DNA of 64,000 nucleotides from Gemmobacter megaterium (GTDB lineage: Bacteria > Pseudomonadota > Alphaproteobacteria > Rhodobacterales > Rhodobacteraceae): NCBI RefSeq assembly GCF_900156815.1, contig NZ_FTOT01000006.1, positions 124,001 to 188,000 on the forward strand, read 5' to 3'. A model generated the notes under the pieces. The model had not been told where the DNA came from, searched no databases, and saw nothing but the letters and a program-made list of their open reading frames with translations. A program made the translations under genes and the position numbers. Positions 55,035-64,000 of the stretch are shown one piece after another. The first letter of the stretch is position 1. Each line of letters opens with the position of its first letter.

Positions 55035-58000
55035 TGCGGCGCCCTTTTCTTGTCGCCGCCTGTCTTGTCCCGCTGGCCGCATATGGTCAGGGCACCGATG
55101 ATCGTAGTTTTCTGACCGGCTTGCTGGAGGACAACCTGTCCGGCGCCGGGCGTCAGGTGCGGATCGAGGGCTTTCAAGGGGCCTTGTCGTCACGGGCACA
55201 GATCGCAGAACTGACCATCGCCGATGATGAGGGTATCTGGCTGCGGCTGACGGATGTCGCGCTTGACTGGAGCCGCGCCGCCCTTCTGGTCGGGCGGGTC
55301 GAGGTCAACAGCCTGACCGCCGGTCGTATCGAGCTGACGCGGCTGCCCCAGACCGACCCCGAGGCGCCCAGCCCCGAGGCTTCGCCGTTTGCCTTGCCGG
55401 AACTGCCTGTCTCTGTGCGGATCGGCGCATTGACGGCGGATGCGATCAGTCTGGGGCCAACCATTCTGGGCGAGCCGGTGGTGGCGCGTCTTGAAGGCTC
55501 CGCCAATCTTGCGGGCGGGGATGGACAAGCCGAACTGCGCCTGGAACGCACGGATGGAACGATGGGCAGGCTGGCGCTGGAAGGCGCGTTTGCCAATGCC
55601 AGCCGGGAACTGTCGTTGGATTTGTCCTTGCAGGAACCACAAGGCGGTATCGCTTCACGTCTGATCGGTCTGCCCGGAGAGCCTGCGCTGGATCTGACCA
55701 TTGCTGGCGCGGGACCGCTGGCCGACTTCACCGCCGATGTCGCATTGGCCTCTGACGGCGAAGACCGGTTTGCCGGCACGGTCGCGCTTGCCGCGGATGC
55801 CGATGGTACACAGCGGTTCGGCGTCGATCTTCAGGGCGATGTGACGCCACTGTTCCTGCCGGAGTATCGCGCCTTCTTTGGCCCGGATGTCGGGCTATTC
55901 GCCGAAGGCAGCCGCAGCCCAGAGGGGCTGATGTCGCTGGATGATCTGCGTGTGCGTTCTGCGGCCCTGACTGTGGACGGTGCGGCGTTGATTGCCCCGG
56001 ATGGCCTGCCTCAAATGCTCAAGTTGGCGCTCAATCTTGGGTCTTCCGATGGAGAGCCGGTGCGGCTGCCGGTTGCAGGAGACCCCGTGCTGGTTGCGGG
56101 TGCGGTGCTGGACCTGAGCTATGATTCACTGACCGACGGGGAAGGCTGGGCGCTGAGCGGTCAGATTGCCGGGCTTGACGCCGCTGCGGGCCGTGCCGAA
56201 CGGCTGGATCTGACTGGCAGCGGTCGCATCGCGCGCCAGCCCGATGGGCGGAACACCGTGGGCGGGGCGTTGGAGTTTGACGGTGTTGGCCTGCAACTCG
56301 CCGACCCGGCACTGGCCGAGGCGCTTGGGTCTGCCTTGCGTGGGACCCTGCGCTTTGACTGGGCCGAAGGGCAGCCGCTTTCCGTGCCGCAGTTGCAGTT
56401 GTCCGGAGCCGGTTTTGCCGCCGATGCCAATGTGACGGTCGGCGGCGAGGTTGCGGCTTTGGCAATAGATGGCCGGGTTCAGGCGCGGGTTGACGATCTG
56501 TCGCGCCTGTCCGCGATTGCCGGACGCGAGCTTGCCGGGGCGGGGCAGGTGGCGTGGCAGGGAATGGTCGTTCCCTTGTCGGGCGCGTTCGATGGCGTGG
56601 TATCCGTGCAGGGGACGGATATCAGCCTGGGTCAACCAGAGGCTGATGCTCTCTTGCGCGGCCGCAGTTCTGTCCGTCTTGATGCCGCCCGCACGCAGCA
56701 GGGAACCCAGATCCGGGCATTCTCGGTCGAGGCCCAGACGTTGACGCTTGGCGGGCAGGGCTGGATCCGCTCTACCGGCCCCGATCTGATGGTCCATCTC
56801 AATTTTGCGGATCTTTCCAGCCTTGGCGGTGGGCGCGGTGGTCGGCTCGTGGCGGATGCCACCCTCAAGGGTAGCGCGCTGGACAATGATCTGACAGTGA
56901 CGCTGAACGGCACCGGAGCCGACCTGAGAACCGGCATCGCCGAGGTAGACGGTTTGCTGCGAGGCAGATCGACATTCGAAATGGCCGCGCATCTGCTGGA
57001 CGGGACGGTCACGCTGCATAAGGCGATGGTCAATGGCAACGCATGGCGCGCAGATGCAACCGGCAGCGTTTCGGAAACCGCCCGAGATCTCTCGGCCCGT
57101 TTCGATTTTGCCGATCTCTCCGTCGTTGGCGCTGGTTTTGGCGGCGCGGTCCAAGGGGATGTGGCCTATACATTGCAGGCAGGCCGCGAACAGGCGGCGC
57201 TGTCGGCGAATGCGCAAGGCCTGTCCGTAGGTCAGGCCGAGGCCGATCGCCTGCTGCGTGGGGCGACCAGCCTTTCGGCCGATGTCAGCCGTGAGGCTGG
57301 CGTCATCCGGCTGGAAGGGCTGCGACTGGACAACCCGCAAGTGACCGCCCGTGCCGATGCGCAACAAGCCAATGGGCAACGGCGCGTCGATCTGACCGCG
57401 CGGCTGAGCGACCTTGCCTTGCTTGTCCCCGGCATTCCTGGGGCCCTGACGGCAACGGGCCGGGTGGACGAGGAGTCTGGCCGCCTGACCCTGGATCTGA
57501 CCGCCCAGGGGCCGGGCGGGATCAACGCTCGATTGGGTGGAACGGCGGCAAGTGACTTTTCCACCGTGGCGCTGACGGTGGCAGGGTCTGCGGATGCTGC
57601 CTTGGCCAACGCATTTCTGGGTCCGGTGGCGATGCGCGGGCCTTTGCGCTTTGATCTGGCGGTGAATGGACGTCCTGCCCTGCAAGCTGTGTCCGGTGTT
57701 GTTTCCTTGGCCGATGGTCGCGTGACCCTGGCCAATCCTCCGTTCGCGTTCTCGGGCATCGCCGCCAGGGTAAACCTTGCCGCCGGGCAGGCAACGCTTG
57801 ATCTGCGGGCACCGTCCGACGCCGGGGGCGTTGTCTCGGTTTCGGGCCCGGTGTCATTGACCGCGCCGTATTCAGGTACTTTGCGCGTTGCGTTGCAGGC
57901 GCTGACGCTGCGTGATCCGCAGTTGTACGAAACCCGTGCCAGCGGCGCATTGACCATCTCTGGCCCCTTGACCGGCGGCGCGCGCATCGCGGGTGACATC

Positions 58001-58858
58001 ACGCTTGCGGATACCGAGTTGCGCATCCCCTCGACAGGTCTTGGTGGTGCGGCGGCGATTCCGGATCTGCGCCATATCGGAGAGCCTGCTGCCGTCCGGC
58101 GCACCCGCGCCCGTGCGGGTCTTCTGGGGGATGCGGGCGCTGCTTCTGGCGGAAGCGCCCGTGCCTTTCCGCTGGATGTCACGATCTCGGCCCCGAACCG
58201 GGTGTTCATCCGTGGCCGTGGGTTGGATGCAGAGCTTGGCGGCGCTTTCCGCATCACCGGCAGCACCGCGAATGTGGTTCCGGCAGGGGGGCTGGAACTG
58301 ATCCGGGGGCGGCTTGACCTGCTGGGCAAGCGATTCTCGTTCACCGAGGGCCAGATGCAGATGGAGGGAAGTCTGATCCCGACAATCCGCCTGGTGGCAA
58401 CGACGGAAACGGTCGATGGCACAGCCAGCGTGGTGGTCGATGGCCCTGCCGATGCACCAGCCATCAGTTTTCTCTCATCGCCCGAACTGCCCGAGGAAGA
58501 AGTGGTCGCCCGGCTGCTGTTCGGTCGTGGCCTGACCACACTTACGCCGATCCAGGCGGCGCAACTGGCCTCTGCGGTCGCGACACTGACCGGCAAGGGC
58601 GGGAGTGGGGTTGTCGATCGGCTTCGCAAGTCCTTTGGTCTGGATGATTTCGATGTGTCGACCACGGAAAACGGTTCGGCTGCCGTCCGTGCCGGAAAAT
58701 ACCTGTCGGAGAATGTCTACGTTGACCTGACTTTGAGCGGTGCGGGGGAATCTGAAGTGTCAATCAACCTTGACCTTAGTCCGACCGTCACAGTCCGGGG
58801 ACGTACGTCTGCCAGCGGCGATACCGGCATCGGGATCCACTATGAGCGCGATTACTAG
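55034..58858 (+). CDS. tamB: Translocation and assembly module TamB (DUF490, AsmA-like)
   Basis: A 1,274-residue inner-membrane-anchored protein with a short signal/anchor at the N-terminus and a long run of beta repeats forming a hydrophobic groove across the periplasm. The conserved DUF490 C-terminal domain is at about 930-1274 (FLSSPELPEEEVVARLLFGRGLTTLTPIQAAQLASAV, SENVYVDLTLSG). With TamA it takes part in outer-membrane protein or phospholipid transport. The start overlaps the tamA stop (TGATG). It converges with yihY, overlapping four bases. Confidence 0.93.
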   Translation: MRRPFLVAACLVPLAAYGQGTDDRSFLTGLLEDNLSGAGRQVRIEGFQGALSSRAQIAELTIADDEGIWLRLTDVALDWSRAALLVGRVEVNSLTAGRIELTRLPQTDPEAPSPEASPFALPELPVSVRIGALTADAISLGPTILGEPVVARLEGSANLAGGDGQAELRLERTDGTMGRLALEGAFANASRELSLDLSLQEPQGGIASRLIGLPGEPALDLTIAGAGPLADFTADVALASDGEDRFAGTVALAADADGTQRFGVDLQGDVTPLFLPEYRAFFGPDVGLFAEGSRSPEGLMSLDDLRVRSAALTVDGAALIAPDGLPQMLKLALNLGSSDGEPVRLPVAGDPVLVAGAVLDLSYDSLTDGEGWALSGQIAGLDAAAGRAERLDLTGSGRIARQPDGRNTVGGALEFDGVGLQLADPALAEALGSALRGTLRFDWAEGQPLSVPQLQLSGAGFAADANVTVGGEVAALAIDGRVQARVDDLSRLSAIAGRELAGAGQVAWQGMVVPLSGAFDGVVSVQGTDISLGQPEADALLRGRSSVRLDAARTQQGTQIRAFSVEAQTLTLGGQGWIRSTGPDLMVHLNFADLSSLGGGRGGRLVADATLKGSALDNDLTVTLNGTGADLRTGIAEVDGLLRGRSTFEMAAHLLDGTVTLHKAMVNGNAWRADATGSVSETARDLSARFDFADLSVVGAGFGGAVQGDVAYTLQAGREQAALSANAQGLSVGQAEADRLLRGATSLSADVSREAGVIRLEGLRLDNPQVTARADAQQANGQRRVDLTARLSDLALLVPGIPGALTATGRVDEESGRLTLDLTAQGPGGINARLGGTAASDFSTVALTVAGSADAALANAFLGPVAMRGPLRFDLAVNGRPALQAVSGVVSLADGRVTLANPPFAFSGIAARVNLAAGQATLDLRAPSDAGGVVSVSGPVSLTAPYSGTLRVALQALTLRDPQLYETRASGALTISGPLTGGARIAGDITLADTELRIPSTGLGGAAAIPDLRHIGEPAAVRRTRARAGLLGDAGAASGGSARAFPLDVTISAPNRVFIRGRGLDAELGGAFRITGSTANVVPAGGLELIRGRLDLLGKRFSFTEGQMQMEGSLIPTIRLVATTETVDGTASVVVDGPADAPAISFLSSPELPEEEVVARLLFGRGLTTLTPIQAAQLASAVATLTGKGGSGVVDRLRKSFGLDDFDVSTTENGSAAVRAGKYLSENVYVDLTLSGAGESEVSINLDLSPTVTVRGRTSASGDTGIGIHYERDY

Positions 58859-59694
58859 GCCTTGCCGTTCTGAACGGCATTGACGGCCGCGCCCATCAAC
58901 ACGGCCCAGGCGCTCAGGTAGAACCACATCAAAAGCGCAATCACTGCGCCGATCGAGCCATACACCTTGTTGTAGTTGGCAAAGTTCGAGAGGTAGATCG
59001 AGAACCCGGCCGACGCGGCCAGCCACAATAGCACCGCCACGCCCAGCCCCAGCGATAGCAGGGGCTGCCGCTGACCTTCGACATTCGGGCCATATCTGTA
59101 GACCAGCGCCACCCCCATGATGGTTGCCAGCGGCGCAATGGACCAACGGGCAAAGGCGACAAGATAGCTTTCAAACAGGCCCAGCGGGACAAAAGCCAGC
59201 ACAAGGGGCACCACTATTCCGGCAGCAAGCGCCACGACGGCCGCGCCCACCATGGCCAGAGTCAAGGCCATCGACACCGCCTGATGATGCAGCCCGCCGC
59301 GATTGCCCTGCCCGAAGATCGCGTTGATTCCCTGAACCAGGGCAGCCATGCCCGCACGGGCCGACCACAGCGCAGCGCCAAGACTGATGATGGTTGTCCA
59401 GCCTAGACGACCCGCTCCGGCACCGACCAGCCCCTGCACCTGTCCATTCAGGATCTGGAATGCCTGAGGCGGCAGAAACTCTGCCAGATCGGCCATGTTG
59501 GCCGCGACAACATGGGGGTCCGCGAATAGGCCCCATATGGCCACAAGGGCTGCAAGTGCGGGAAAAATCGCCAGAACGCAGAAAAACGCAACGCCGGCTG
59601 CGATCAGGCCAAGATGGCGTTGGTCTGCGACATACCAGACACGCTTGATTGCCGCAAAGGTCGCGCGAAGCGCGGCGGACTTCGTTCGCGGCAT
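58855..59694 (-). CDS. YihY/UPF0761 (BrkB-like) membrane protein
   Basis: A 279-residue inner-membrane protein with about six hydrophobic segments. HLGLIAAGVAFFCVLAIFPALAALVAIWGLFADP at about 26-60 and FQILNGQVQGLVGAG, LWSARAGMAALVQGINAIFG, YGSIGAVIALLMWFYLSAWAVLMGAAVN are YihY/RbnB-family features. The older ribonuclease BN label is not supported for the family. The role is unknown. Confidence 0.88.
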   Translation of the reverse strand: MPRTKSAALRATFAAIKRVWYVADQRHLGLIAAGVAFFCVLAIFPALAALVAIWGLFADPHVVAANMADLAEFLPPQAFQILNGQVQGLVGAGAGRLGWTTIISLGAALWSARAGMAALVQGINAIFGQGNRGGLHHQAVSMALTLAMVGAAVVALAAGIVVPLVLAFVPLGLFESYLVAFARWSIAPLATIMGVALVYRYGPNVEGQRQPLLSLGLGVAVLLWLAASAGFSIYLSNFANYNKVYGSIGAVIALLMWFYLSAWAVLMGAAVNAVQNGKA

Positions 59695-59778
59695 AAGCAG
59701 TCACCCGAAAAACGAACAGGGGGCTGGAAATATCCCAACCCCCGGACGACCCCCGTCAGGGGATCAGGAACAGGCCGT

Positions 59779-60042
59779 TCAGTTCGAAGCAGGAGCCGCA
59801 GTCGTGGTGCCCGTTGCGTCGTCACCGCTGTTGGCCAGAGCCGCGACCAGCGCCAGGCCAGCCAAGCCAGCAACAACTGCACCACCGCCTGCGCCCAGCG
59901 AGCCAACGCCAGGTGCGCTCGACGGCACGATGACCGGCGGGGTGGGTTCTTTTTCGGTTTTCGTTACAACTGGTCCGCCGGCAAAGGCAACGCTGGACAG
60001 GGTCAGCGTGGCAACTGCAGCGATTGCCGTGATCATTTTCAT
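59779..60042 (-). CDS. Small exported YjbE/GfcA-like protein
   Basis: An 87-residue protein with a signal peptide (MKMITAIAAVATLTLSSVAFA), a Pro-rich segment, a Gly/Ala-rich hydrophobic stretch (VGSLGAGGGAVVAGLAGLALVAALA) and a Thr/Ala-rich tail. In size, composition and position beside yjbF and yjbH it fits the YjbE/GfcA proteins of exopolysaccharide operons. AAGGAG lies upstream and a TATACT -10-like element at 60102-60107 may give it a promoter of its own. Sequence identity to YjbE is too low for certainty. Confidence 0.6.
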   Translation of the reverse strand: MKMITAIAAVATLTLSSVAFAGGPVVTKTEKEPTPPVIVPSSAPGVGSLGAGGGAVVAGLAGLALVAALANSGDDATGTTTAAPASN

Positions 60043-60123
60043 GGCAAACTACTCCTTGGGTGAATTACTCTAGTGGTCTTGATACCATCGGCACCACCTC
60101 AAGTATAGGCCAAAATCCGTAGC

Positions 60124-60786
60124 TTATCCGTGAGGGTCCGATAGTCGCAAATTTCCAACACTTGTGCCGGTCCACTGACGGGACTGCCTGATTTTTCCGC
60201 GATTATCTACCCAGAACCGATTCTCGAACACCGATCCATCGCCGATACAGACCTCGTCGATCACGCGCGTTGCGTAGCGGCGGCCAGCAATTTCCAGCGT
60301 TTCCTGTCCTTCGGGGCGCAGGTGGCATTCATAGGTCAAGGTCACCGTGCGGTCGGCGCCATCGAGGCTCTGATAGCTGCGCGGGTGGCTGCCCTGACCC
60401 AGGGCAATCGCCTTGGCGGATGGGGCCAGCGACGACATCAGGTCCGGCGGAAGGCCGCGGGTCGAGATCAGCACCCCGTCGCGCAGTGTCAGGGTGATGC
60501 CGTCCAGCGAGGCGAAAGTCTCGGTTCCAAGGTTGGTTGCGATCCGTCCAAAGCCGGTGCCGCGCCCATCCGATTCGACGACGACAAACATCAGCTTGAC
60601 AGGCGAGCTATCGACCTGCGCCGGCGTCAGGGCTGGCACACGCGATGGCGGCTTGCGGGAGTCGCCAATCGCACTCAGCGCCTGCCGGGCCTTGTCCCAG
60701 CCGACAGTGCGCGCCGGGTCGTTGGAACAGGCGGCCAGTCCCAGGCCCAGGGACAGGACCAAGGCGCTACGCAACGCGATTGTCAT
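60124..60786 (-). CDS. yjbF: YjbF family lipoprotein
   Basis: A 220-residue outer-membrane-type lipoprotein. The lipobox is LAAC at about residues 18-21 after a hydrophobic signal (LRSALVLSLGLGLAAC). The soluble part contains FGRIATNLGTETFASLDGITLTLRDGVLISTRGLPPDLMS, the YjbF/GfcB core. ATG 60786 overlaps the yjbH stop (ATGA). The family is tied to exopolysaccharide production. Confidence 0.87.
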   Translation of the reverse strand: MTIALRSALVLSLGLGLAACSNDPARTVGWDKARQALSAIGDSRKPPSRVPALTPAQVDSSPVKLMFVVVESDGRGTGFGRIATNLGTETFASLDGITLTLRDGVLISTRGLPPDLMSSLAPSAKAIALGQGSHPRSYQSLDGADRTVTLTYECHLRPEGQETLEIAGRRYATRVIDEVCIGDGSVFENRFWVDNRGKIRQSRQWTGTSVGNLRLSDPHG

Positions 60787-62918
60787 CGCCAGACTCTCCC
60801 CCACTGGTCTTCCAGCTTTTGGCTATGACCGCCGCGCACGGTTTCGTACAGGCGATTGTTCACATTCAGCCTCGCGCCGCCATCGCGCTGGATCGGGCGC
60901 AATGTGGTGGTCGAGGCGCCGCGTATGGGGGCGCCGCTGATCCAGTTGAAGGGAATCGAAAGCCGGATCCCCTTGTCAAACGACCCTTCGCCAAAGCGTG
61001 CGGCCGAGACGTTGGTCTTTGTGGCAAAGGCGCCGACGCGCCAGCCGTTGGCGAACTCGCGGTCCAGCGACAGGGTGGCGCCAATATCTCCGGCCAGATA
61101 GCGGCCGATGTCCAACTGGACATGATAGTCGCTTGGCAGCGCGTAATAGGCCGACAGATGCCCGGTGGCGATCGAATAGGTGCCGAAGGACGTTGCCGAT
61201 GTGAATGACCGCTGCCGCACATAGTTGATCTCGGCCCCAAGGGCGAGGCGGCTGTCTACGGGCTTCCACAGCAGTTCGGCGGACACGCCGCCAAAGCTGC
61301 GCTCAAGATACCCGGCGGTGATGCGGCTGTACAGGTTGGGGCCGGGGCGCGCGAACCAGTCCAGGGTCAGCCGTTCCAGTTCCGTGTCCTTGCGGCTGCG
61401 CAGGTAGTCTTCGGTGCGGACGCGAGGCAGGACCGAGTTCGAAGGCCGGTTATACGACTTCAGGTTGCCCGCCAGGCGGTGCGTGACGGCGCCGGACAGG
61501 AACAGGCCCTGTGCCAGGCGCAATTCGCCAGAGAACCGAAGACCGACATCGGCGCGCAGCGGCTCTGCCGGATCAAACAGGCCATAGCGCAGATAGGGCG
61601 CGATCCCCCATCCAAGACGCGGCTGCGGGGTCGGGTTGGCCACATGGCCGACCGACAGGCGCGCGGCATCCGTGACTTCGGCCTGCCGCCACAATGCCGC
61701 GGCATTGTCCGGCGCATTCTCCAGCGACTCGACATCCGACCGCTTCACGCGCACACGCGCGAGATCCATGCCGCGATCCACGGGCACAATATCAAAATAC
61801 TCGACCGTTGCGGGCATCGTGGTGGTCAGGGCGCGCAGGGCGCGTCCGATGGCCTGGGCGCGGGAATCATACCCGCCGGTGCGCAGCCGCAATTCGACAT
61901 GGGTGCCGGTGATGGCCAGAGATTCCATCCCCAGCCCGTCGGCTTTCAGACGGTCGGCGACCTTGCCGGCAAGCCCTTGGGCCGCCGCCGTGCCCCCAGC
62001 GGCGGCCCAGCTGTCGGACCATGCGGCAGGATTGGCCGACGGCGAAGGGCGCAGCGCAACAGGGGCAGGGGCAGGGCCGGAAACCCCCGCCACGGCGCGA
62101 CGTTTGGGGTTCAGCGCGATATTGGCCGAAAAGCCGATCTCGGAACCGTAGAGGTAATAGGCACCGACGCGAATGCCCTCGGACACTTGATATTCCGCGC
62201 CAAAGTTCAGCGGGCTGCGGCGTTTGAACAGGCCCTGCTTGACCGCCTCTTCGCTGTAGGCGTCAGAGGAATACTCGAACTTCAGCCCAAGCCGGTCATT
62301 GACCTGCCATTCGACGCCGCCGAACCCCGCAACCGGGCCGCGGAACCACTGCCGGAAGTTCGGCGTGCCGCCTGTGGTCGTCTGCGCCCTGGGGCGCGTG
62401 CCGGTGTTGGTGAACGCGCCATAGCTTCCCAGGCGTCCCCATCCCAGACCCGCGCTGACCTTGAGATCCGGCGTAACATGTTTGGTTGCAACGATATATT
62501 CGCCAGAGAAGATACCCGTGCCCACAAAATCCTGTAGCCCCACCGTGACAGCGGGCCACCAGCGCCCTTCATCCAGGGCCTGATAGCGGATGTCGAAGCT
62601 GCGGTCGAAATAGGTGTCGTTCGGCCCGAATCCCGCTAGGGCCAGCCCGCGCACGCCGGTATAGCGGAAGCTGCCCTGAAGACGCGGAGCGATCTGGAAT
62701 GTCAGGGTCGTCCGCGTGGTGCGGGCAAAGCGCGAGACGGTCACGGACAAATCCCCGTCGGGCTGTGCCTCTGCCGTCGGCATGTCGATCAGGCCCGTTA
62801 CGCCATAGAAGTTCAGCGTCGGTCGTGTGTCCGCGATGGCCGCGACCGGCAGCGCGGCTGTCAGCATCAGCGCGGCAGCGGAAGTGGCTGGAATGCGGCG
62901 CCAGGCAGATCGTGACAT
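60783..62918 (-). CDS. yjbH: YjbH family exopolysaccharide-associated outer-membrane protein
   Basis: A 711-residue exported protein. Signal peptide at about 1-29, then FYGVTGLIDMPTAEAQPDGDLSVTVSRF and a predicted outer-membrane beta barrel (RLQGSFRYTGVRGLALAGFGPNDTYFDRSFDIRYQAL, FGGVEWQVNDRLGLKFEYSSDAY) and a second barrel-like half near the end. AAGGA precedes ATG 62918; the longer frame lacks support. Heads the minus-strand yjbH-yjbF-yjbE-like set. Confidence 0.9.
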   Translation of the reverse strand: MSRSAWRRIPATSAAALMLTAALPVAAIADTRPTLNFYGVTGLIDMPTAEAQPDGDLSVTVSRFARTTRTTLTFQIAPRLQGSFRYTGVRGLALAGFGPNDTYFDRSFDIRYQALDEGRWWPAVTVGLQDFVGTGIFSGEYIVATKHVTPDLKVSAGLGWGRLGSYGAFTNTGTRPRAQTTTGGTPNFRQWFRGPVAGFGGVEWQVNDRLGLKFEYSSDAYSEEAVKQGLFKRRSPLNFGAEYQVSEGIRVGAYYLYGSEIGFSANIALNPKRRAVAGVSGPAPAPVALRPSPSANPAAWSDSWAAAGGTAAAQGLAGKVADRLKADGLGMESLAITGTHVELRLRTGGYDSRAQAIGRALRALTTTMPATVEYFDIVPVDRGMDLARVRVKRSDVESLENAPDNAAALWRQAEVTDAARLSVGHVANPTPQPRLGWGIAPYLRYGLFDPAEPLRADVGLRFSGELRLAQGLFLSGAVTHRLAGNLKSYNRPSNSVLPRVRTEDYLRSRKDTELERLTLDWFARPGPNLYSRITAGYLERSFGGVSAELLWKPVDSRLALGAEINYVRQRSFTSATSFGTYSIATGHLSAYYALPSDYHVQLDIGRYLAGDIGATLSLDREFANGWRVGAFATKTNVSAARFGEGSFDKGIRLSIPFNWISGAPIRGASTTTLRPIQRDGGARLNVNNRLYETVRGGHSQKLEDQWGRVWR

Positions 62919-62987
62919 GCGGTGGTTCCTTGCGGTTTTGCGCACTCTATGCGAGTGGCGGCGGTGCGGCAAGGCAACTGCCACAGC

Positions 62988-63617
62988 CTATCGGGTGCCG
63001 CGCCGTCCGGGCAACACCTTTGCCGCCGTTTCCACCATCAGCCGCAGATCGACGCAGATGTTGCGTCGTTTCTGGTAGATCAGGTCAAGGTGTGCCTTGC
63101 GCGGAACGCACCGCCGCGCATAGACGGCATCGGTTTCCTCGGGCGTCCGGCATTGCGCCAGCAGCCATTCCTCGTGGCGGTGGTAATGCAGGCTTGCCAG
63201 TCCGGTGATACCGGGACGAGAGCGCAGAACCTGCGCATAGGTCTCGGGAAACCGCTCGACATATTCGCGCAGTGGCGGACGTGGTCCGACAAAGCTCATG
63301 TCGCCCTTCAACACGTTCCATAGTTGGGGGATCTCGTCCATCCGTGTCCGGCGCAGCAGGCGGCCGGTGCGCGTGACGCGGTCGGATTTGTCGCCCCCCG
63401 AGACACCGCTGTTCTCCTTTGGTGCGGCTGTTCGCATGGTGCGCAATTTCCATAGGGCAAAGGGCTGGTCCGGAGTTTTCATCCGTTCGGCCACATAGAA
63501 CAGCGGCCGTCCTTCGCGCAGCAGCAGCCAAAGCAGCAGCAGACCAAAGGGCACAGCCAGGAGAATGGCAAGGAAAAGCGCAACCGATATGTCGAGCAGA
63601 CGTTTTGCCGGTGTCAT
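62988..63617 (-). CDS. Undecaprenyl-phosphate sugar phosphotransferase (bacterial sugar transferase)
   Basis: A 209-residue inner-membrane enzyme that puts the first sugar-phosphate on the lipid carrier of a surface polysaccharide. One membrane segment (ISVALFLAILLAVPFGLLLLWLL) is followed by the catalytic core: LWKLRTMRT, RVTRTGRLLRRTRMDEIPQLWNVLKGDMSFVGPRPPLREYVERF and RPGITGLASL. The start overlaps the upstream epimerase by four bases. Position before the yjb genes suggests that they serve the same polymer. Confidence 0.92.
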   Translation of the reverse strand: MTPAKRLLDISVALFLAILLAVPFGLLLLWLLLREGRPLFYVAERMKTPDQPFALWKLRTMRTAAPKENSGVSGGDKSDRVTRTGRLLRRTRMDEIPQLWNVLKGDMSFVGPRPPLREYVERFPETYAQVLRSRPGITGLASLHYHRHEEWLLAQCRTPEETDAVYARRCVPRKAHLDLIYQKRRNICVDLRLMVETAAKVLPGRRGTR

Positions 63618-64000
63618 GCGCGCGCAGCCTCCAGCCATTCCTGCGCAAGGCCAGCAGCCGATTCCTGCGGTGGATTTGCAGGGATCAGGCTGGCAAGGCG
63701 CGTACAATCCATGGAAACGTGCTGGACGGCATCGCGCCCGGCGTCCTGCCAGTCGAACGGCAGCATCGCCGCGTGAAGGATGTCCGCCATCGCAACCGGC
63801 TGTTGACCGGCGACATTCAGCACGGCGGGCAGGGCGCCCCCACGCAGAACGCGGTGGGCCAATCCTTCGACGACCCGTGCCAGATGGCCAGGGCCGACAT
63901 AGGATCGCACCGGTCCGTGGCCATCGGCGAAACGGTCCAACACCACGCGGCGGCCCGTCGCAACGACAGACCCCAGCATATCCGCCCCCGCAACATTCCC
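63614..64000 (-). CDS. NAD-dependent epimerase/dehydratase, C-terminal part (5' end beyond window)
   Basis: The last 128 residues of a short-chain-type sugar-nucleotide epimerase or dehydratase. Visible are GNVAGADMLG, VLDRFADGHGPVRSYVGPGHLARVVEGLAHRVL and VLNVAGQQPVAMADIL, which match the substrate-binding half of the extended SDR family. It runs off the right edge in frame. Coupled by ATGA to the sugar transferase, so it likely prepares the sugar nucleotide for the same polysaccharide. Confidence 0.75.
   Translation of the reverse strand, partial: GNVAGADMLGSVVATGRRVVLDRFADGHGPVRSYVGPGHLARVVEGLAHRVLRGGALPAVLNVAGQQPVAMADILHAAMLPFDWQDAGRDAVQHVSMDCTRLASLIPANPPQESAAGLAQEWLEAARA

Overview
The window is a high-GC chromosomal segment from an alphaproteobacterium, most likely a Rhodobacterales (Rhodobacteraceae-type) bacterium. 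The evidence is the gene set: split methionine synthase, DUF1489, TIGR01620/DUF697, GT14-DUF5928 glycosyltransferase, YjbH/YjbF, TamA/TamB, heme A synthase, and class Ib plus class II ribonucleotide reductases. Genes are tightly packed with many 1-4 nt stop/start overlaps. I see no rRNA, convincing tRNA, insertion sequence, integrase, prophage block or CRISPR array. No genus can be named from the sequence alone.

Layout. 1-1000: end of an acyl-CoA synthetase gene and two MaoC-like hot-dog genes, the second lacking the catalytic motif. 1.1-4.9 kb: methionine synthase split into two overlapping genes. 4.9-9.7 kb: the class Ib ribonucleotide reductase locus nrdHIE...nrdF, led by an adenosylcobalamin riboswitch with NrdR-like boxes. 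nrdE and nrdF are separated by about 540 bp of atypical DNA holding a 45-codon gene with a strong Shine-Dalgarno and a second NrdR-like box pair. 9.7-12.9 kb: zinc metallopeptidase, YeiH-type exporter and a divergent LysR regulator. 13-17.3 kb: RND efflux pair. 17.4-19.8 kb: a protein of unknown function overlapping an N-acyl-D-amino-acid deacylase. 19.9-24.1 kb: modCBA, a ModE-type regulator and a COG0523 GTPase behind a perfect Zur-type palindrome. 24.2-26.4 kb: Orn/Lys/Arg decarboxylase. 26.7-33.3 kb: housekeeping genes (DUF1489, DUF697, TSUP exporter, ileS, ogt, YbgC). 33.5-35.8 kb: B12-dependent class II reductase nrdJ. 36-47 kb: LysR, OmpA-like protein, GNAT, CinA-type protein, sfsA, HIT, glycosyltransferase, divergent sulfotransferase, ctaA, M32 carboxypeptidase and MFS. 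47-50.1 kb: hpaDE and the divergent regulator hpaR. 50.7-53.1 kb: carboxynorspermidine/carboxyspermidine pathway. 53.2-58.9 kb: tamA-tamB. 58.9-64 kb: YihY and a yjbH-yjbF-yjbE-like exopolysaccharide set with a sugar transferase and the start of an epimerase.

How it fits together. B12 links three loci: MetH uses methylcobalamin, NrdJ uses adenosylcobalamin, and the riboswitch ahead of nrdHIE should silence the B12-independent reductase when B12 is plentiful. NrdR-like boxes at both nrdH and nrdF suggest a second, dATP/ATP-responsive control layer. Metal control is visible in the Zur-type box (zinc) and the Mo-box-like dyad before modA. The decarboxylase could supply a diamine for the NspC/CANSDH polyamine route. 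The most interesting undescribed element is the small gene and atypical DNA between nrdE and nrdF.
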